DNA of 64,000 bases, from the NCBI GenBank assembly GCA_023428915.1, contig JAEYWL010000010.1, positions 3,758 through 67,757 on the forward strand. Direction: 5' to 3'. This document shows positions 55,882 through 63,858 of this stretch, one piece after another. Source of the stretch: Verrucomicrobiota bacterium. GTDB lineage: Bacteria; Chlamydiota; Chlamydiia; Chlamydiales; JAEYWL01. Under the pieces are notes generated by a model that searched no databases, had not been told where the DNA came from, and was given only the letters and a program-made list of their open reading frames with translations. Within the stretch, counting starts at the first letter, position 1; each line of letters begins with the position of its first letter. Made by a program: the position numbers and the translations under genes.

Positions 55882-57434
55882 ATCCCTTCTCTTTGGGGGT
55901 GTCGCATAGTGGCAATTGCAAGGGACTGTAAATCCCTCGACTTCGGTCTCCGTTGGTTCGAGTCCAACCGCCCCCATCTCCCTGGACTGTCCTGTACCTG
56001 TATGAATAGGTGAAATGGTTCACGTAGGGTTACAAGCAAGTTTTTACCGTCCAATTTTAAGTTCTGAAATACAAAATTCAAAAGTTGACGTTTTTCATCT
56101 ACTTCAGAACTCTGAAAAATATCCCATGCACGCTTAGCTAATTGCATCACTTGATTAGCAGTTACGTGAAACTGTAAATCAACGGTTTCATGTCTAGCTA
56201 CCTGATCTCGAAGTTCGATTTGACGTCTCTTGTACTCTTCGGTCTTTTGACGAAAGAGAGGTTCATCTATGATCCCATCAAGCTTGTCATCATACATTTG
56301 GCTAATTCGCTTTTGAATACGATCCTGCTCTTGGCGGATAGACTTCAGTTGCTCTTTATGATAGATCTGCTGGGAATCGTGAATGGAGCGCAGATGGTTA
56401 GTAATTTCTTCAATTGCGCTATCAGGGAGTTGAATCCTGCCGAAGTGAGTCTGAATTGTCTTCAAGAGATCCTCTTCTCGAACATAGACTCGAGAGCAGT
56501 TATGCTTAGCGTTGGTGCAGCTATAGTAAATATATTGCCCCTTCTTTAATTCAGGAGAGGCTATACAGCCGCAATTGTTACAGGTAATCAGACCTTTCAA
56601 TATAAAGGCAGATGTTGCTGCTTTGAAGGGCTTCTTATTGAATCCAGCAAAAACATCTTGCACTCGACGAAAAAGTTCAGGAGAAACTAAAGGTTCATAG
56701 CGATGAAGGAAGTGACCACTTTTTGTGTTCATCACTCCGCTATAAAACGGATTTTTTAGCATGGCTTCTACCTGCGACTTAGCTATCTTGCGGCCACCTT
56801 TAGTCTTCATACCCATTTCGTGCATCTTTTCTGTTAGCATTAGTAGAGAGACATTCCCTGTGGCGTATTGTTCGAACATATGACCTATTAGATACTTCAA
56901 ATTAGGGTCTGGAATGATCGTCTTATCGCCTTTTTCGTCTGTAGTATGGAGATAGCCAAAGGGGGCAAGCCCGATCCATAATCCCTTCTTTAATGCCTCT
57001 TCTTTGCTTCGTTTGATATTATCGCTCATTTGAAGGACGTAGCTTTTAGCGAACATTACCCCCATATCCCAACGCAGTATGTCTGAGCTATTGGATTTTT
57101 GGTTTAGAATAAGATTTTCGCGATAGAAGTGAATTTCAACCTTCCCATCTAAGCGAAGATCGTTGAGGGTAAGAGACTCCTTAAAGCTTCGCTGCACTCT
57201 ATCTATGGTATCAGCAATAAGAGCATAGGGGTGACGCGATTTGCGTATTAGAGCAAGAATTTTTTCAAACTCTTTTCGAGTATCTCGAGTCGAAGATTCA
57301 GTGATTTGAAACACGTGTTCTACTTCAAAGCCTTTCTTTTGAGCATACTCAGTTAGTCGACGGATTTGAGCTGGTATCGATTGACCATCTTCTTGTTCTT
57401 TGCTAGAAACACGTGCAAGTAATAAGGCTTTCAT
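55863..57434 (-). CDS. Large serine recombinase (integrase)
   Basis: A 523-residue site-specific recombinase. The resolvase domain (1-150) has ARVSSKEQEDGQS with the catalytic Ser near 10, and the Arg residues expected around 68-76. The recombinase domain (about 165-290) contains APFGYLHT and NPFYSGVM. The zinc-ribbon domain has ITCNNCGCIAS plus CTNAKHNC, followed by a coiled coil (about 365-420). The final roughly 38 residues (from WGRLDSNQRR) are encoded by antisense tRNA-Tyr, so the natural C-terminus in the excised form must differ. It lies three bases after the small helix-turn-helix gene. Confidence 0.9.
   Translation of the reverse strand: MKALLLARVSSKEQEDGQSIPAQIRRLTEYAQKKGFEVEHVFQITESSTRDTRKEFEKILALIRKSRHPYALIADTIDRVQRSFKESLTLNDLRLDGKVEIHFYRENLILNQKSNSSDILRWDMGVMFAKSYVLQMSDNIKRSKEEALKKGLWIGLAPFGYLHTTDEKGDKTIIPDPNLKYLIGHMFEQYATGNVSLLMLTEKMHEMGMKTKGGRKIAKSQVEAMLKNPFYSGVMNTKSGHFLHRYEPLVSPELFRRVQDVFAGFNKKPFKAATSAFILKGLITCNNCGCIASPELKKGQYIYYSCTNAKHNCSRVYVREEDLLKTIQTHFGRIQLPDSAIEEITNHLRSIHDSQQIYHKEQLKSIRQEQDRIQKRISQMYDDKLDGIIDEPLFRQKTEEYKRRQIELRDQVARHETVDLQFHVTANQVMQLAKRAWDIFQSSEVDEKRQLLNFVFQNLKLDGKNLLVTLREPFHLFIQVQDSPGRWGRLDSNQRRPKSRDLQSLAIATMRHPQREGIADSRN
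55895..55976 (+). tRNA. tRNA-Tyr (anticodon GTA)
   Basis: An 82-base class II tRNA. Acceptor GGGGGTG pairs with CGCCCCC (one G-U); anticodon stem AGGGA/TCCCT with loop CTGTAAA, anticodon GTA; long variable arm; GGTTCGAGTCC in the T arm. It lies 13 bases after tRNA-Thr, as in thrU-tyrU of tuf operons. The integrative element begins at its 3' end. Confidence 0.95.
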
Positions 57435-57437
57435 TGG

Positions 57438-57635
57438 TTATTTTATTTCATTTGAATTTTGGATTAATTTTAATAAAGTTTCGAGATCTTGTTTTTTATA
57501 CAGGCGATATCCATTAATAGGGTTACGATGAGTTGAGAGTTTTCCTTGTTTTTCCCAATTACGTAACGTACTCGCCGAAACACCCAAATAAAGTGCCGCA
57601 GCATTAACCTTTAGATATTCATCTATCTTGTTCAT
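57438..57635 (-). CDS. Small MerR-like helix-turn-helix protein, possible excisionase
   Basis: A 65-residue DNA-binding protein from ATG 57635 (MNKIDEYLKV), with AAGGAG nine bases upstream. The sequence YLKVNAAALYLGVSASTLRNWEKQGKL then NPINGYRLYKKQDLETLL is the MerR/excisionase winged-helix pattern (HTH_17-like). It is translated just before the serine recombinase gene, in an arrangement reminiscent of IS607-type recombinases, where such a domain is fused to the catalytic domain. It probably directs recombination or controls the operon. Confidence 0.8.
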   Translation of the reverse strand: MNKIDEYLKVNAAALYLGVSASTLRNWEKQGKLSTHRNPINGYRLYKKQDLETLLKLIQNSNEIK

Positions 57636-57700
57636 GGAAGAAACTCCTTTGGTGAGGTTAAAAAGTAGCAAGGGTTATTAAACTTTGCAACATGAATCTT

Positions 57701-58321
57701 TTAAGTAGCATTTTCTTGTCTAAGAATGGTTTTAATATTTTGATAACGTTGCCGGCATTCGCTTAGTGGAGGAAACTCATAACGATTGCCCTGAGGCTCA
57801 AGAATCTGATCCAAAACGTTTAGAAAATCTTGATCCCGTTTATTATTTTGAGGTAACCCCTTCTGCATACAGCAACAGTTGAAATCGACTAATAGAGAGT
57901 TTTTTGCAAATGACCTAACAGGCCATCCTACTATACGGCCTACGCAAGCTTGTGATGGTTCAATATGACACTCTTCAAGGGCTTGCGTAATCCAAGCGTT
58001 AATGAGCTTAGCATGCTCTGCATCGATTCTTATTGGCTTAGATATTGTCACAGCATCTGAATCCTCATCTTTACGCACATTTGATACGTTATTAATGATT
58101 TCTTGAAGATTGTCTTGTAAGATTGAATCTAAAGATGTGATTGAATTGATATTTGCATTGAGGTTTTGAGGGCATGAATCTTTTTTTTCAAATACTTGCT
58201 GCTTGTTTGCTAGTATTTTGTCTAAACGTCTTTTTGCTATTGATGCAATGTTGGAAGGTGTCTGTCTGTCTGACTGTATAGGGACTTGGACAGACAGACA
58301 CTTAGGAATATTACTATTCAT
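57701..58321 (-). CDS. Hypothetical element protein downstream of primase-helicase
   Basis: A 206-residue protein from ATG 58321 (MNSNIPKCLSVQV), overlapping the primase-helicase stop by eight bases (ATGAATAG). The frame is open to 58363. No domain is recognised. A mid-protein Ser/Asn-rich linker is followed by a helical C-terminal half with CHIEPSQACVGRIVGWPVRSFAKN (in parts) and two Cys (CCC at about 168). Coupling to the replication gene suggests a role in element replication. It may be a replication accessory factor; function unknown. Confidence 0.6.
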   Translation of the reverse strand: MNSNIPKCLSVQVPIQSDRQTPSNIASIAKRRLDKILANKQQVFEKKDSCPQNLNANINSITSLDSILQDNLQEIINNVSNVRKDEDSDAVTISKPIRIDAEHAKLINAWITQALEECHIEPSQACVGRIVGWPVRSFAKNSLLVDFNCCCMQKGLPQNNKRDQDFLNVLDQILEPQGNRYEFPPLSECRQRYQNIKTILRQENAT

Positions 58322-60053
58322 TAACTGCCTCAGGATTTTTTGATCTTTTAATGATTCCCTCAACCTTGTTTTTCGTTATCCCAAGAGCATCTGCGATTTT
58401 GCGATAAGACATACCCTCTTCATAAAGTTGCATTACCTGAAGGCCCAGTTCATCGTTATCTTCGATTAGATTACCAATCTCCCAACTTATCCCAGCATCA
58501 ATCGAATTGACCACTTCCACGCTAAAAGGTTCGGCGTCAATTCCGAAAAATCCTCTATTTTTTTCATATTTGATGTTGAATTTAGCTCCATCTTTAGCTG
58601 AATATCCAGGTGGGTGAGTTAAAAGAATAACTGTATCTAATACGTCCTCCCGCCTACTTGTCCCCCTTTGCATTCCAGACTTACCTGCATGATGCACAAT
58701 AAGAACGCTAATGCCTCGTCTCCTAAGTTGAAGCACCCATTCTTGTATAGGTAGCCAAGCATCAGATTCATTTTCTTGAGTAGAACGCACAAGGGTAGAA
58801 AGGTTGTCTAATATGAGCAGTTCTGTACCCTCAAGTTCACTATTGATTATTGCTTGTCCTTCTAGAGTTGCTAAATCTGGAATACCTTCAGGTTGCAGGT
58901 CAGGGGTAATTAAACGGAAAAAAGAATCATCTGGAAGCTCTATATTCATTCCCACTGCTATCTTAGCTAGTCGTTCTTGCATTATGGAGGCTGGCATTTC
59001 ACCATCGACATAGAGGATTTTACGTGGATTAGGAGCTGACCATTTGAGCATGGTACCTCCCGCTGCCACTGTTAACCCTATTCCCAACGCTACAAAAGTC
59101 TTGCCAACACCTCTTTTAGCGTAAAGCATAGTCAGACCTTGAGTAGGAATGATGGGAGATAAAATCATTTCGCGAGGTTGAATGTCTTTCTCTAGAAAAT
59201 CTGCTAAGTTGATTACAACAAGATCGTGTTTAACTTCCGCCTTCAAGTAATTATTTATTGGTATCTCGTTAACAAGTTTTAGAAATTCTTCAATAGTATG
59301 ATTTTGTGAAAGCCAATCTGTGATGTCATGACCATGCTTCTCTTGGAAAGTTAATCCAGGAAGCGCCACCATCTTTAGGTATGCAACCTCATTCTGAAGC
59401 AGTTTAATCCATTGATCGCGCCTTTTATGACCGGCTCGATCCTCATCATAGAGTAAGACAACTTTTGCCCCTTTAAGTTGCTTTACATAGTCTTGAGATA
59501 AAAGAGATCCAGCGCCCTCGATAGGTGTAGTTGCAATCAGTCCTTCTTTTGACAAGCGATCGGCATCTTTTTCACCTTCTACTAGATGGACTTCTAGTCC
59601 TTCCTTAATCGCATTAAGTACTTTAGGGAGATTGTAAAGTACCCTCATCTTAGTTTTAAGGCCAAAGATCCAAGATCCATTCTGTAGGGTCTTTATTTGA
59701 AATTCCTTTTTTGCGTTACATCCTTTGTAAAGACGAATTTTTTTGTAAATTGGAAGGTTTTCGGCATTACAATACACATATTCGATATTGGATTTGCGGA
59801 AAGGGGGTAGAGTAAGTTCATGTTTTTTTTGAAAAAGATCGGCTGGCGTAATGTCCATTGAGCGGCATACCTCTTCAAGGGTACAGCCGGCATGACATTT
59901 AAGAAGTAGTTTCCCTTCAGCTCCTTCACATATTGAAAGGCTAGGATTTTTATCATCATGAGCAGGGCATTTAGTTGAGTAGCTATCTCCGCTACGTTTA
60001 GGATTGTGACCTGTTTTGTTTTGTACTGCTTGCATCAATTCATTGAGCATCAT
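58314..60053 (-). CDS. Primase-helicase: CHC2-like zinc finger, TOPRIM, RepA-type ATPase
   Basis: A 579-residue phage/plasmid replication protein. The N-terminal zinc finger has STKCPAHDDKNPSLSI and LLKCHAGCTLEEVC (about 26-62); the TOPRIM domain has VEGEKDADRL (about 158) and LLYDEDRAGHKRR (about 198); the RepA/AAA_25 domain has YAKRGVGKTFVAL (about 312) and TELLILDNLSTLV (about 412). A C-terminal helix-turn-helix (MSYRKIADALGITKNKVEGI, about 550-570) completes it. It probably primes and unwinds the element's DNA. The gene after it overlaps by eight bases. Confidence 0.88.
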   Translation of the reverse strand: MMLNELMQAVQNKTGHNPKRSGDSYSTKCPAHDDKNPSLSICEGAEGKLLLKCHAGCTLEEVCRSMDITPADLFQKKHELTLPPFRKSNIEYVYCNAENLPIYKKIRLYKGCNAKKEFQIKTLQNGSWIFGLKTKMRVLYNLPKVLNAIKEGLEVHLVEGEKDADRLSKEGLIATTPIEGAGSLLSQDYVKQLKGAKVVLLYDEDRAGHKRRDQWIKLLQNEVAYLKMVALPGLTFQEKHGHDITDWLSQNHTIEEFLKLVNEIPINNYLKAEVKHDLVVINLADFLEKDIQPREMILSPIIPTQGLTMLYAKRGVGKTFVALGIGLTVAAGGTMLKWSAPNPRKILYVDGEMPASIMQERLAKIAVGMNIELPDDSFFRLITPDLQPEGIPDLATLEGQAIINSELEGTELLILDNLSTLVRSTQENESDAWLPIQEWVLQLRRRGISVLIVHHAGKSGMQRGTSRREDVLDTVILLTHPPGYSAKDGAKFNIKYEKNRGFFGIDAEPFSVEVVNSIDAGISWEIGNLIEDNDELGLQVMQLYEEGMSYRKIADALGITKNKVEGIIKRSKNPEAVNE

Positions 60054-60079
60054 ATTTATTTGAATTCCTTATGTACCTG

Positions 60080-60289
60080 TTAACACCCCAAAAGAGGTTT
60101 AGCATCAAATTCTTGTTTGTTTTTTTGAGAATGAATGTTGACTTGATTGACTTCATCTTCTTGATGTTGCTTTTGTGCATGGCGACTATCAAGTTTATAG
60201 AGCAGGCTGAAAAATCCCATTAGGGTAAATCTTTCATCTGATGTCAAAATTGAATTGGCAGAATCTAATAAAGTTTTGTCTTCATTCAT
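60080..60289 (-). CDS. Small hypothetical element protein
   Basis: A 69-residue protein (MNEDKTLLDSANSIL), hydrophilic and Gln/Asn-rich toward the end. It precedes the primase-helicase gene by 26 bases on the same strand and starts beside a divergent promoter region, so it could be the first gene of the replication operon. No family is recognised. The ribosome site is weak (AAGGGTT), so coding status is moderate. Confidence 0.45.
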   Translation of the reverse strand: MNEDKTLLDSANSILTSDERFTLMGFFSLLYKLDSRHAQKQHQEDEVNQVNIHSQKNKQEFDAKPLLGC

Positions 60290-60299
60290 AACCCTTATT

Positions 60300-60470
60300 A
60301 TACAAATAAAAACCTTCTACACGAATCTGTGGGAACAAAGGGGAATGTTCCCAAGGTTCTCACCTAGAGGAATCGAAAAAAAATTGGGAAATCTTTGGGA
60401 AAAATTACCATTTATTGAATAATTTTCTAGATTGCATAGTTATGGTAAGGTGTTCGGAAAGGGGAATGGC
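60300..60470. promoter_or_regulatory. Divergent control region of the element, with GGGAA repeats
   Basis: Between divergent gene sets lie the palindrome GGGAACA (60331-60337)...TGTTCCC (60346-60352) and repeated GGGAA motifs (TTGGGAAA twice at about 60387-60404). This is AT-rich DNA; it fits an operator or a replication origin with iterons, but neither is shown. Confidence 0.4.
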
Positions 60471-60473
60471 AGT

Positions 60474-61754
60474 ATGAAAGTATGTGATCTTAAAAATGGC
60501 TTAAAATCCTTAGAATATTTGGTTCAAGTGACTCAAGAAAAGGCTTCTTCTTATGAATTTTTTGATCATTTATCCAATTACATAGTCCCTTTCATTAAAG
60601 CTTCAAAGGAACTCGAGGGTTTGAAGATCGAATGGGATAGGGACGAAAGAGATCACGCAACTAGGCTCCATAATGCAGAAAAAAATGCAATTAAAGAAGT
60701 TAATGAATCTTTTAAGGTTTTAACGACTCGTATCAATGCATCCAAGACCCTTTTTAAGAAAATGGAGTTAAGACAGCTCCTAGAAGATCAACTTATAGCT
60801 ATTTCATCAATTTTAAAGTCTAAAGACAAGTATTCAAGCCCTCCGTACTATGAGGAAGCCTCAGATAAATTGTGCGACTTATGCAGTCTTTTAATTGAAG
60901 AGGGTCATCAAAAGCTAGTAAAGGAGATGGTGACCATTGAGCAGTGGGAATATTATGATCAGCAAAATGAACAAATCGTCAGCAAGCCAATTTTTAGCAG
61001 CGCGAGTTTTGCTGAGTCTGCAAGCCAAAGAAGAAAAGAGCTTAGTCTTTTGCAATGGCAATATATGGCGCCATGGGTCGTCTGGAAATATTTTCGTCTT
61101 GCTGAAGAATGTTGGCACTTAGATAATTTTAAAATTGAAATAAAACGACCTAAGAATCAAAGGTTTAGTGATTGTCATACACACGTAGCTTACTTAATAG
61201 AAAAAAAAGCCTATTGGATTGAAATGCAGGCAATAAAAAATCGAAATTTTATGCCATCTATTCAGTTTTTTAAAGTGGAAAGATTTCGAGATTATTTGAA
61301 AAATTTCATGTCCTCTGTGATCACATATCATGAAGGTCAACTTTCAAGCGCAGTTTTTAGCTCTGAAATCGTTCCATGTCCTTACTCTCTAGCACTTCGG
61401 CTACATATAAATTTATTTCTTCTGGATGTTGAGTGGCATCAAGGAGGTCAAATTACGAGTTACTTATTGCAAAGTTTTAAGGAAGAATCCAATCCATATC
61501 TATTTTTTAAAACTTTATTAGCTCAACCGGGAAAGACACTCGATCTTGCTGATTTCGATATGCATACAGCATCTGTTGCTAAACTTATAGATAGAGCCAA
61601 TTTGAAAGGGCCTTTAAAAGGGTTGTTTTTTTCAAAGCATAGTACACGAAAGATTATTCTCAAATCTAAACACATTTTTGTTTCTAGAAGAGATTTTGAG
61701 CTAAAGAAATATATTGAATCTTTGAATCTCGAAAAAATAGAGACTTTACGCTGA
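60474..61754 (+). CDS. Hypothetical element protein
   Basis: A 426-residue protein from ATG 60474 (MKVCDLKNGLKSLEYL), with AGGGGA upstream; the frame is open to 60432. The first 130 residues are helical and probably coiled coil (HATRLHNAEKNAIKEVNESFKVL), and the rest is mixed with many Trp, Tyr and Phe. No known domain is recognised and no signal peptide is seen. It is divergent from the replication genes and followed by a short gene and the terminase pair. It may be element cargo or a late-region regulator; function unknown. Confidence 0.55.
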   Translation: MKVCDLKNGLKSLEYLVQVTQEKASSYEFFDHLSNYIVPFIKASKELEGLKIEWDRDERDHATRLHNAEKNAIKEVNESFKVLTTRINASKTLFKKMELRQLLEDQLIAISSILKSKDKYSSPPYYEEASDKLCDLCSLLIEEGHQKLVKEMVTIEQWEYYDQQNEQIVSKPIFSSASFAESASQRRKELSLLQWQYMAPWVVWKYFRLAEECWHLDNFKIEIKRPKNQRFSDCHTHVAYLIEKKAYWIEMQAIKNRNFMPSIQFFKVERFRDYLKNFMSSVITYHEGQLSSAVFSSEIVPCPYSLALRLHINLFLLDVEWHQGGQITSYLLQSFKEESNPYLFFKTLLAQPGKTLDLADFDMHTASVAKLIDRANLKGPLKGLFFSKHSTRKIILKSKHIFVSRRDFELKKYIESLNLEKIETLR

Positions 61755-61838
61755 TAGTATCTTGTCCATAAATTTGCTTACTTCTTCATACTTTGTTAAA
61801 ATTATCATTGTAGACAAATTAAGAAAAGAGAGGCTTTC

Positions 61839-62138
61839 ATGTCGCAATATATTCAGATAACTAGAGAGGTATGCTTCAACGAATGTTCAGGTAGACAGAC
61901 CTTGCTACAAAAAGGAACATTTGGATTCGTTTTAGATAAAGAAGGGATTCAAAGCCTTCATGGAGCATCTAGAGAAATGAAAGCATATCTAGAAGCATGT
62001 CGCATTGAAGCTGGTAAAGAAGAAAATATTTATGCGCTAGTTGCTGGCTATCCATGTAAACTTAGTAACAAAGATTGCCGAATTCTAGATTCATTTTTGG
62101 ATAAAACACCTCTTCATTGTATTGCAGAGTTAATATAG
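61839..62138 (+). CDS. Small hypothetical element protein
   Basis: A 99-residue protein (MSQYIQITREVCFNE) with AAAGAGAGG upstream of the ATG. It contains five Cys (about 12, 16, 55, 74 and 80) and no recognised domain. It lies nine bases ahead of the terminase small subunit gene and so probably shares its transcript. Function unknown. Confidence 0.55.
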   Translation: MSQYIQITREVCFNECSGRQTLLQKGTFGFVLDKEGIQSLHGASREMKAYLEACRIEAGKEENIYALVAGYPCKLSNKDCRILDSFLDKTPLHCIAELI

Positions 62139-62147
62139 GAGTACTAC

Positions 62148-62579
62148 ATGCCAGCACCTAAAGGGCATTTACCTTATCGTGGGAGTGAAACAGGAGGTAG
62201 GCCAAAGAAGTATACTAGTGATTTCATTGAAAAGGAAGCTGATGCTTTTATTGAATGGATGCATCGGGAAAATAGTATCTGGTATAAAGATTTTGCTTTA
62301 GAACGTGGCTATCTACCAGATCTATTGTCAGAGTGGGCAAAAGGTAATGAAAAGTTTTCCCGTGTATACAGTTACGCTCAAGCTTGGCAACAGTCTAAGC
62401 TCTTAAAAGGTGGTTTGCTAAATCAATATAATGCTGGGTTTACCAAATTCGTTATGGTGAATACTTGCGGTTGGAGCGACAGGCAGCAAGTGACTGGAGA
62501 TGCAGCTAATCCTCTCGCTTTCTTGATGAAGCATATTGACGGCACATCAAAGGAACTTGTTGATGGCAGCAGCACCTAA
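62148..62579 (+). CDS. Terminase small subunit (DNA-packaging protein)
   Basis: A 143-residue protein with an N-terminal Gly/Lys-rich segment (PYRGSETGGRPKKYTSDFI), a DNA-binding helix-turn-helix region (WYKDFALERGYLPDLLSEWAKG, in parts) and a C-terminal oligomerisation tail, GWSDRQQVTGDAANPLAF, as in small terminases that recognise the phage packaging site. An AGGAG site precedes the ATG. It overlaps the large subunit gene by 17 bases. Together they mark a tailed-phage-derived element. No capsid genes are in the window. Confidence 0.8.
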   Translation: MPAPKGHLPYRGSETGGRPKKYTSDFIEKEADAFIEWMHRENSIWYKDFALERGYLPDLLSEWAKGNEKFSRVYSYAQAWQQSKLLKGGLLNQYNAGFTKFVMVNTCGWSDRQQVTGDAANPLAFLMKHIDGTSKELVDGSST

Positions 62580-63858
62580 CATCGAAGCAGCAGAGCAGCT
62601 CCTAAATGATCCTTGCTGGCGATTAAATCACCTGTACTACATCATTGACAAGTCGGGCAACAAGGAGCTCTTTAAGCTTAATTGGGCGCAAGAAAAGCTC
62701 TACAAAGAGATATGGTACTGCAACTTGATCTTAAAGGCTAGGCAGCTCGGTATAAGCACGTTTGTTAGTCTCTTGTTCTTAGATCGCTGTCTCTTCAACA
62801 GCAACCAGCATGCTGGTATTATAGCACATACTCGCGAGGATGCTGAAATGCTATTCAGGAGGGTCAAATTTGCCTACGATAGCTTGCCTGTTGAGATTAA
62901 AGGATTGCGCATGGCCAATACAGATAACGCACGTGAGCTGCAATTAAATAACGGCTCTACTCTCAGAGTGGGTATCTCTATGCGATCAAGTACGCTACAA
63001 TATCTTCATATTAGCGAATTTGGAAAGATATGTGCCAAGTATCCGGATAAGGCTAGGGAGATCGTTACAGGCGCTTTAAATGCGATTGCACCAGGTCAGT
63101 ATGTATTCATAGAATCAACAGCTGAAGGTCGAGAAGGTTATTTTTATGAGATGTGCAAAGAAGCTCAAGCTGCACGCGATACAAACAAACAGCTATCGCC
63201 TTTAGACTTCCGCTTTCATTTCTTCCCTTGGTGGCTTCACAATAGCTATCAGATCAATTCTGAATCGAATATAATACATCCCTACACGGATTATTTTAAT
63301 GCGCTTGAAACCCAAATAAACGCGAAATTAACTCATTCTCAAAAGGCTTGGTATATCAAGCGAGCATCAACCCAGGGTGAAGACATGAAGCGTGAGTTTC
63401 CAAGCACACCAGAAGAAGCTTTTGAGGTTTCAAATGAAGGACTCTATTACAGCAAACAGATTACTGAAGCTCGCAAGGAAGGGCGCATACGACGCGTCTA
63501 TTATGATGCCAATGTGCCTGTCCATACCGCATGGGACTTGGGATATAATGATTCTACAGCGATTTGGTGGTATCAGGTATGTGGGCAAGAGATTCACCTA
63601 CTTGAGTACTACGAGCACAATGGCGAGCCTCTAACACACTACCTGCATATCGTTAAAAACAAACCATATACTTATGGCAAACATATTGTTCCGCATGATG
63701 CTGCTGCACATGAATACTCAACAGGCTTATCGAGGATTGAAGTAGCTCGAAATCATGGTGTAGCCTTCACCATTGCACCTGATCTTTCTTTAATTGATGG
63801 TATAGATGCAGCACGCAACCTGCTTAATCGATGCTGGTTTGATGTAACCGGGAAATAA
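62563..63858 (+). CDS. Terminase large subunit, truncated by IS66 insertion
   Basis: Packaging motor ATPase/nuclease. ATG 62563 (MAAAPNIEAAEQ) follows AAGGAACTT; the frame is open to 62536 without a signal. The ATPase Walker A is ILKARQLGIST (about 65), the coupling/Walker B region is YVFIESTAEGREGYF (about 185) and the nuclease domain begins at AWDLGYNDSTA (about 325) with a catalytic Asp. Only about 427 residues are phage-derived: after Asp at 63843 the last four residues (VTGK) come from the insertion sequence. Typical subunits are longer, with a further nuclease Asp/His, so this copy is presumably inactive. Confidence 0.85.
   Translation: MAAAPNIEAAEQLLNDPCWRLNHLYYIIDKSGNKELFKLNWAQEKLYKEIWYCNLILKARQLGISTFVSLLFLDRCLFNSNQHAGIIAHTREDAEMLFRRVKFAYDSLPVEIKGLRMANTDNARELQLNNGSTLRVGISMRSSTLQYLHISEFGKICAKYPDKAREIVTGALNAIAPGQYVFIESTAEGREGYFYEMCKEAQAARDTNKQLSPLDFRFHFFPWWLHNSYQINSESNIIHPYTDYFNALETQINAKLTHSQKAWYIKRASTQGEDMKREFPSTPEEAFEVSNEGLYYSKQITEARKEGRIRRVYYDANVPVHTAWDLGYNDSTAIWWYQVCGQEIHLLEYYEHNGEPLTHYLHIVKNKPYTYGKHIVPHDAAAHEYSTGLSRIEVARNHGVAFTIAPDLSLIDGIDAARNLLNRCWFDVTGK

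Noticed and set aside
55820..56023. Minus-strand 67-codon frame across both tRNA genes
   Set aside because: It is antisense to tRNA-Thr and tRNA-Tyr, a well-known source of spurious proteins.
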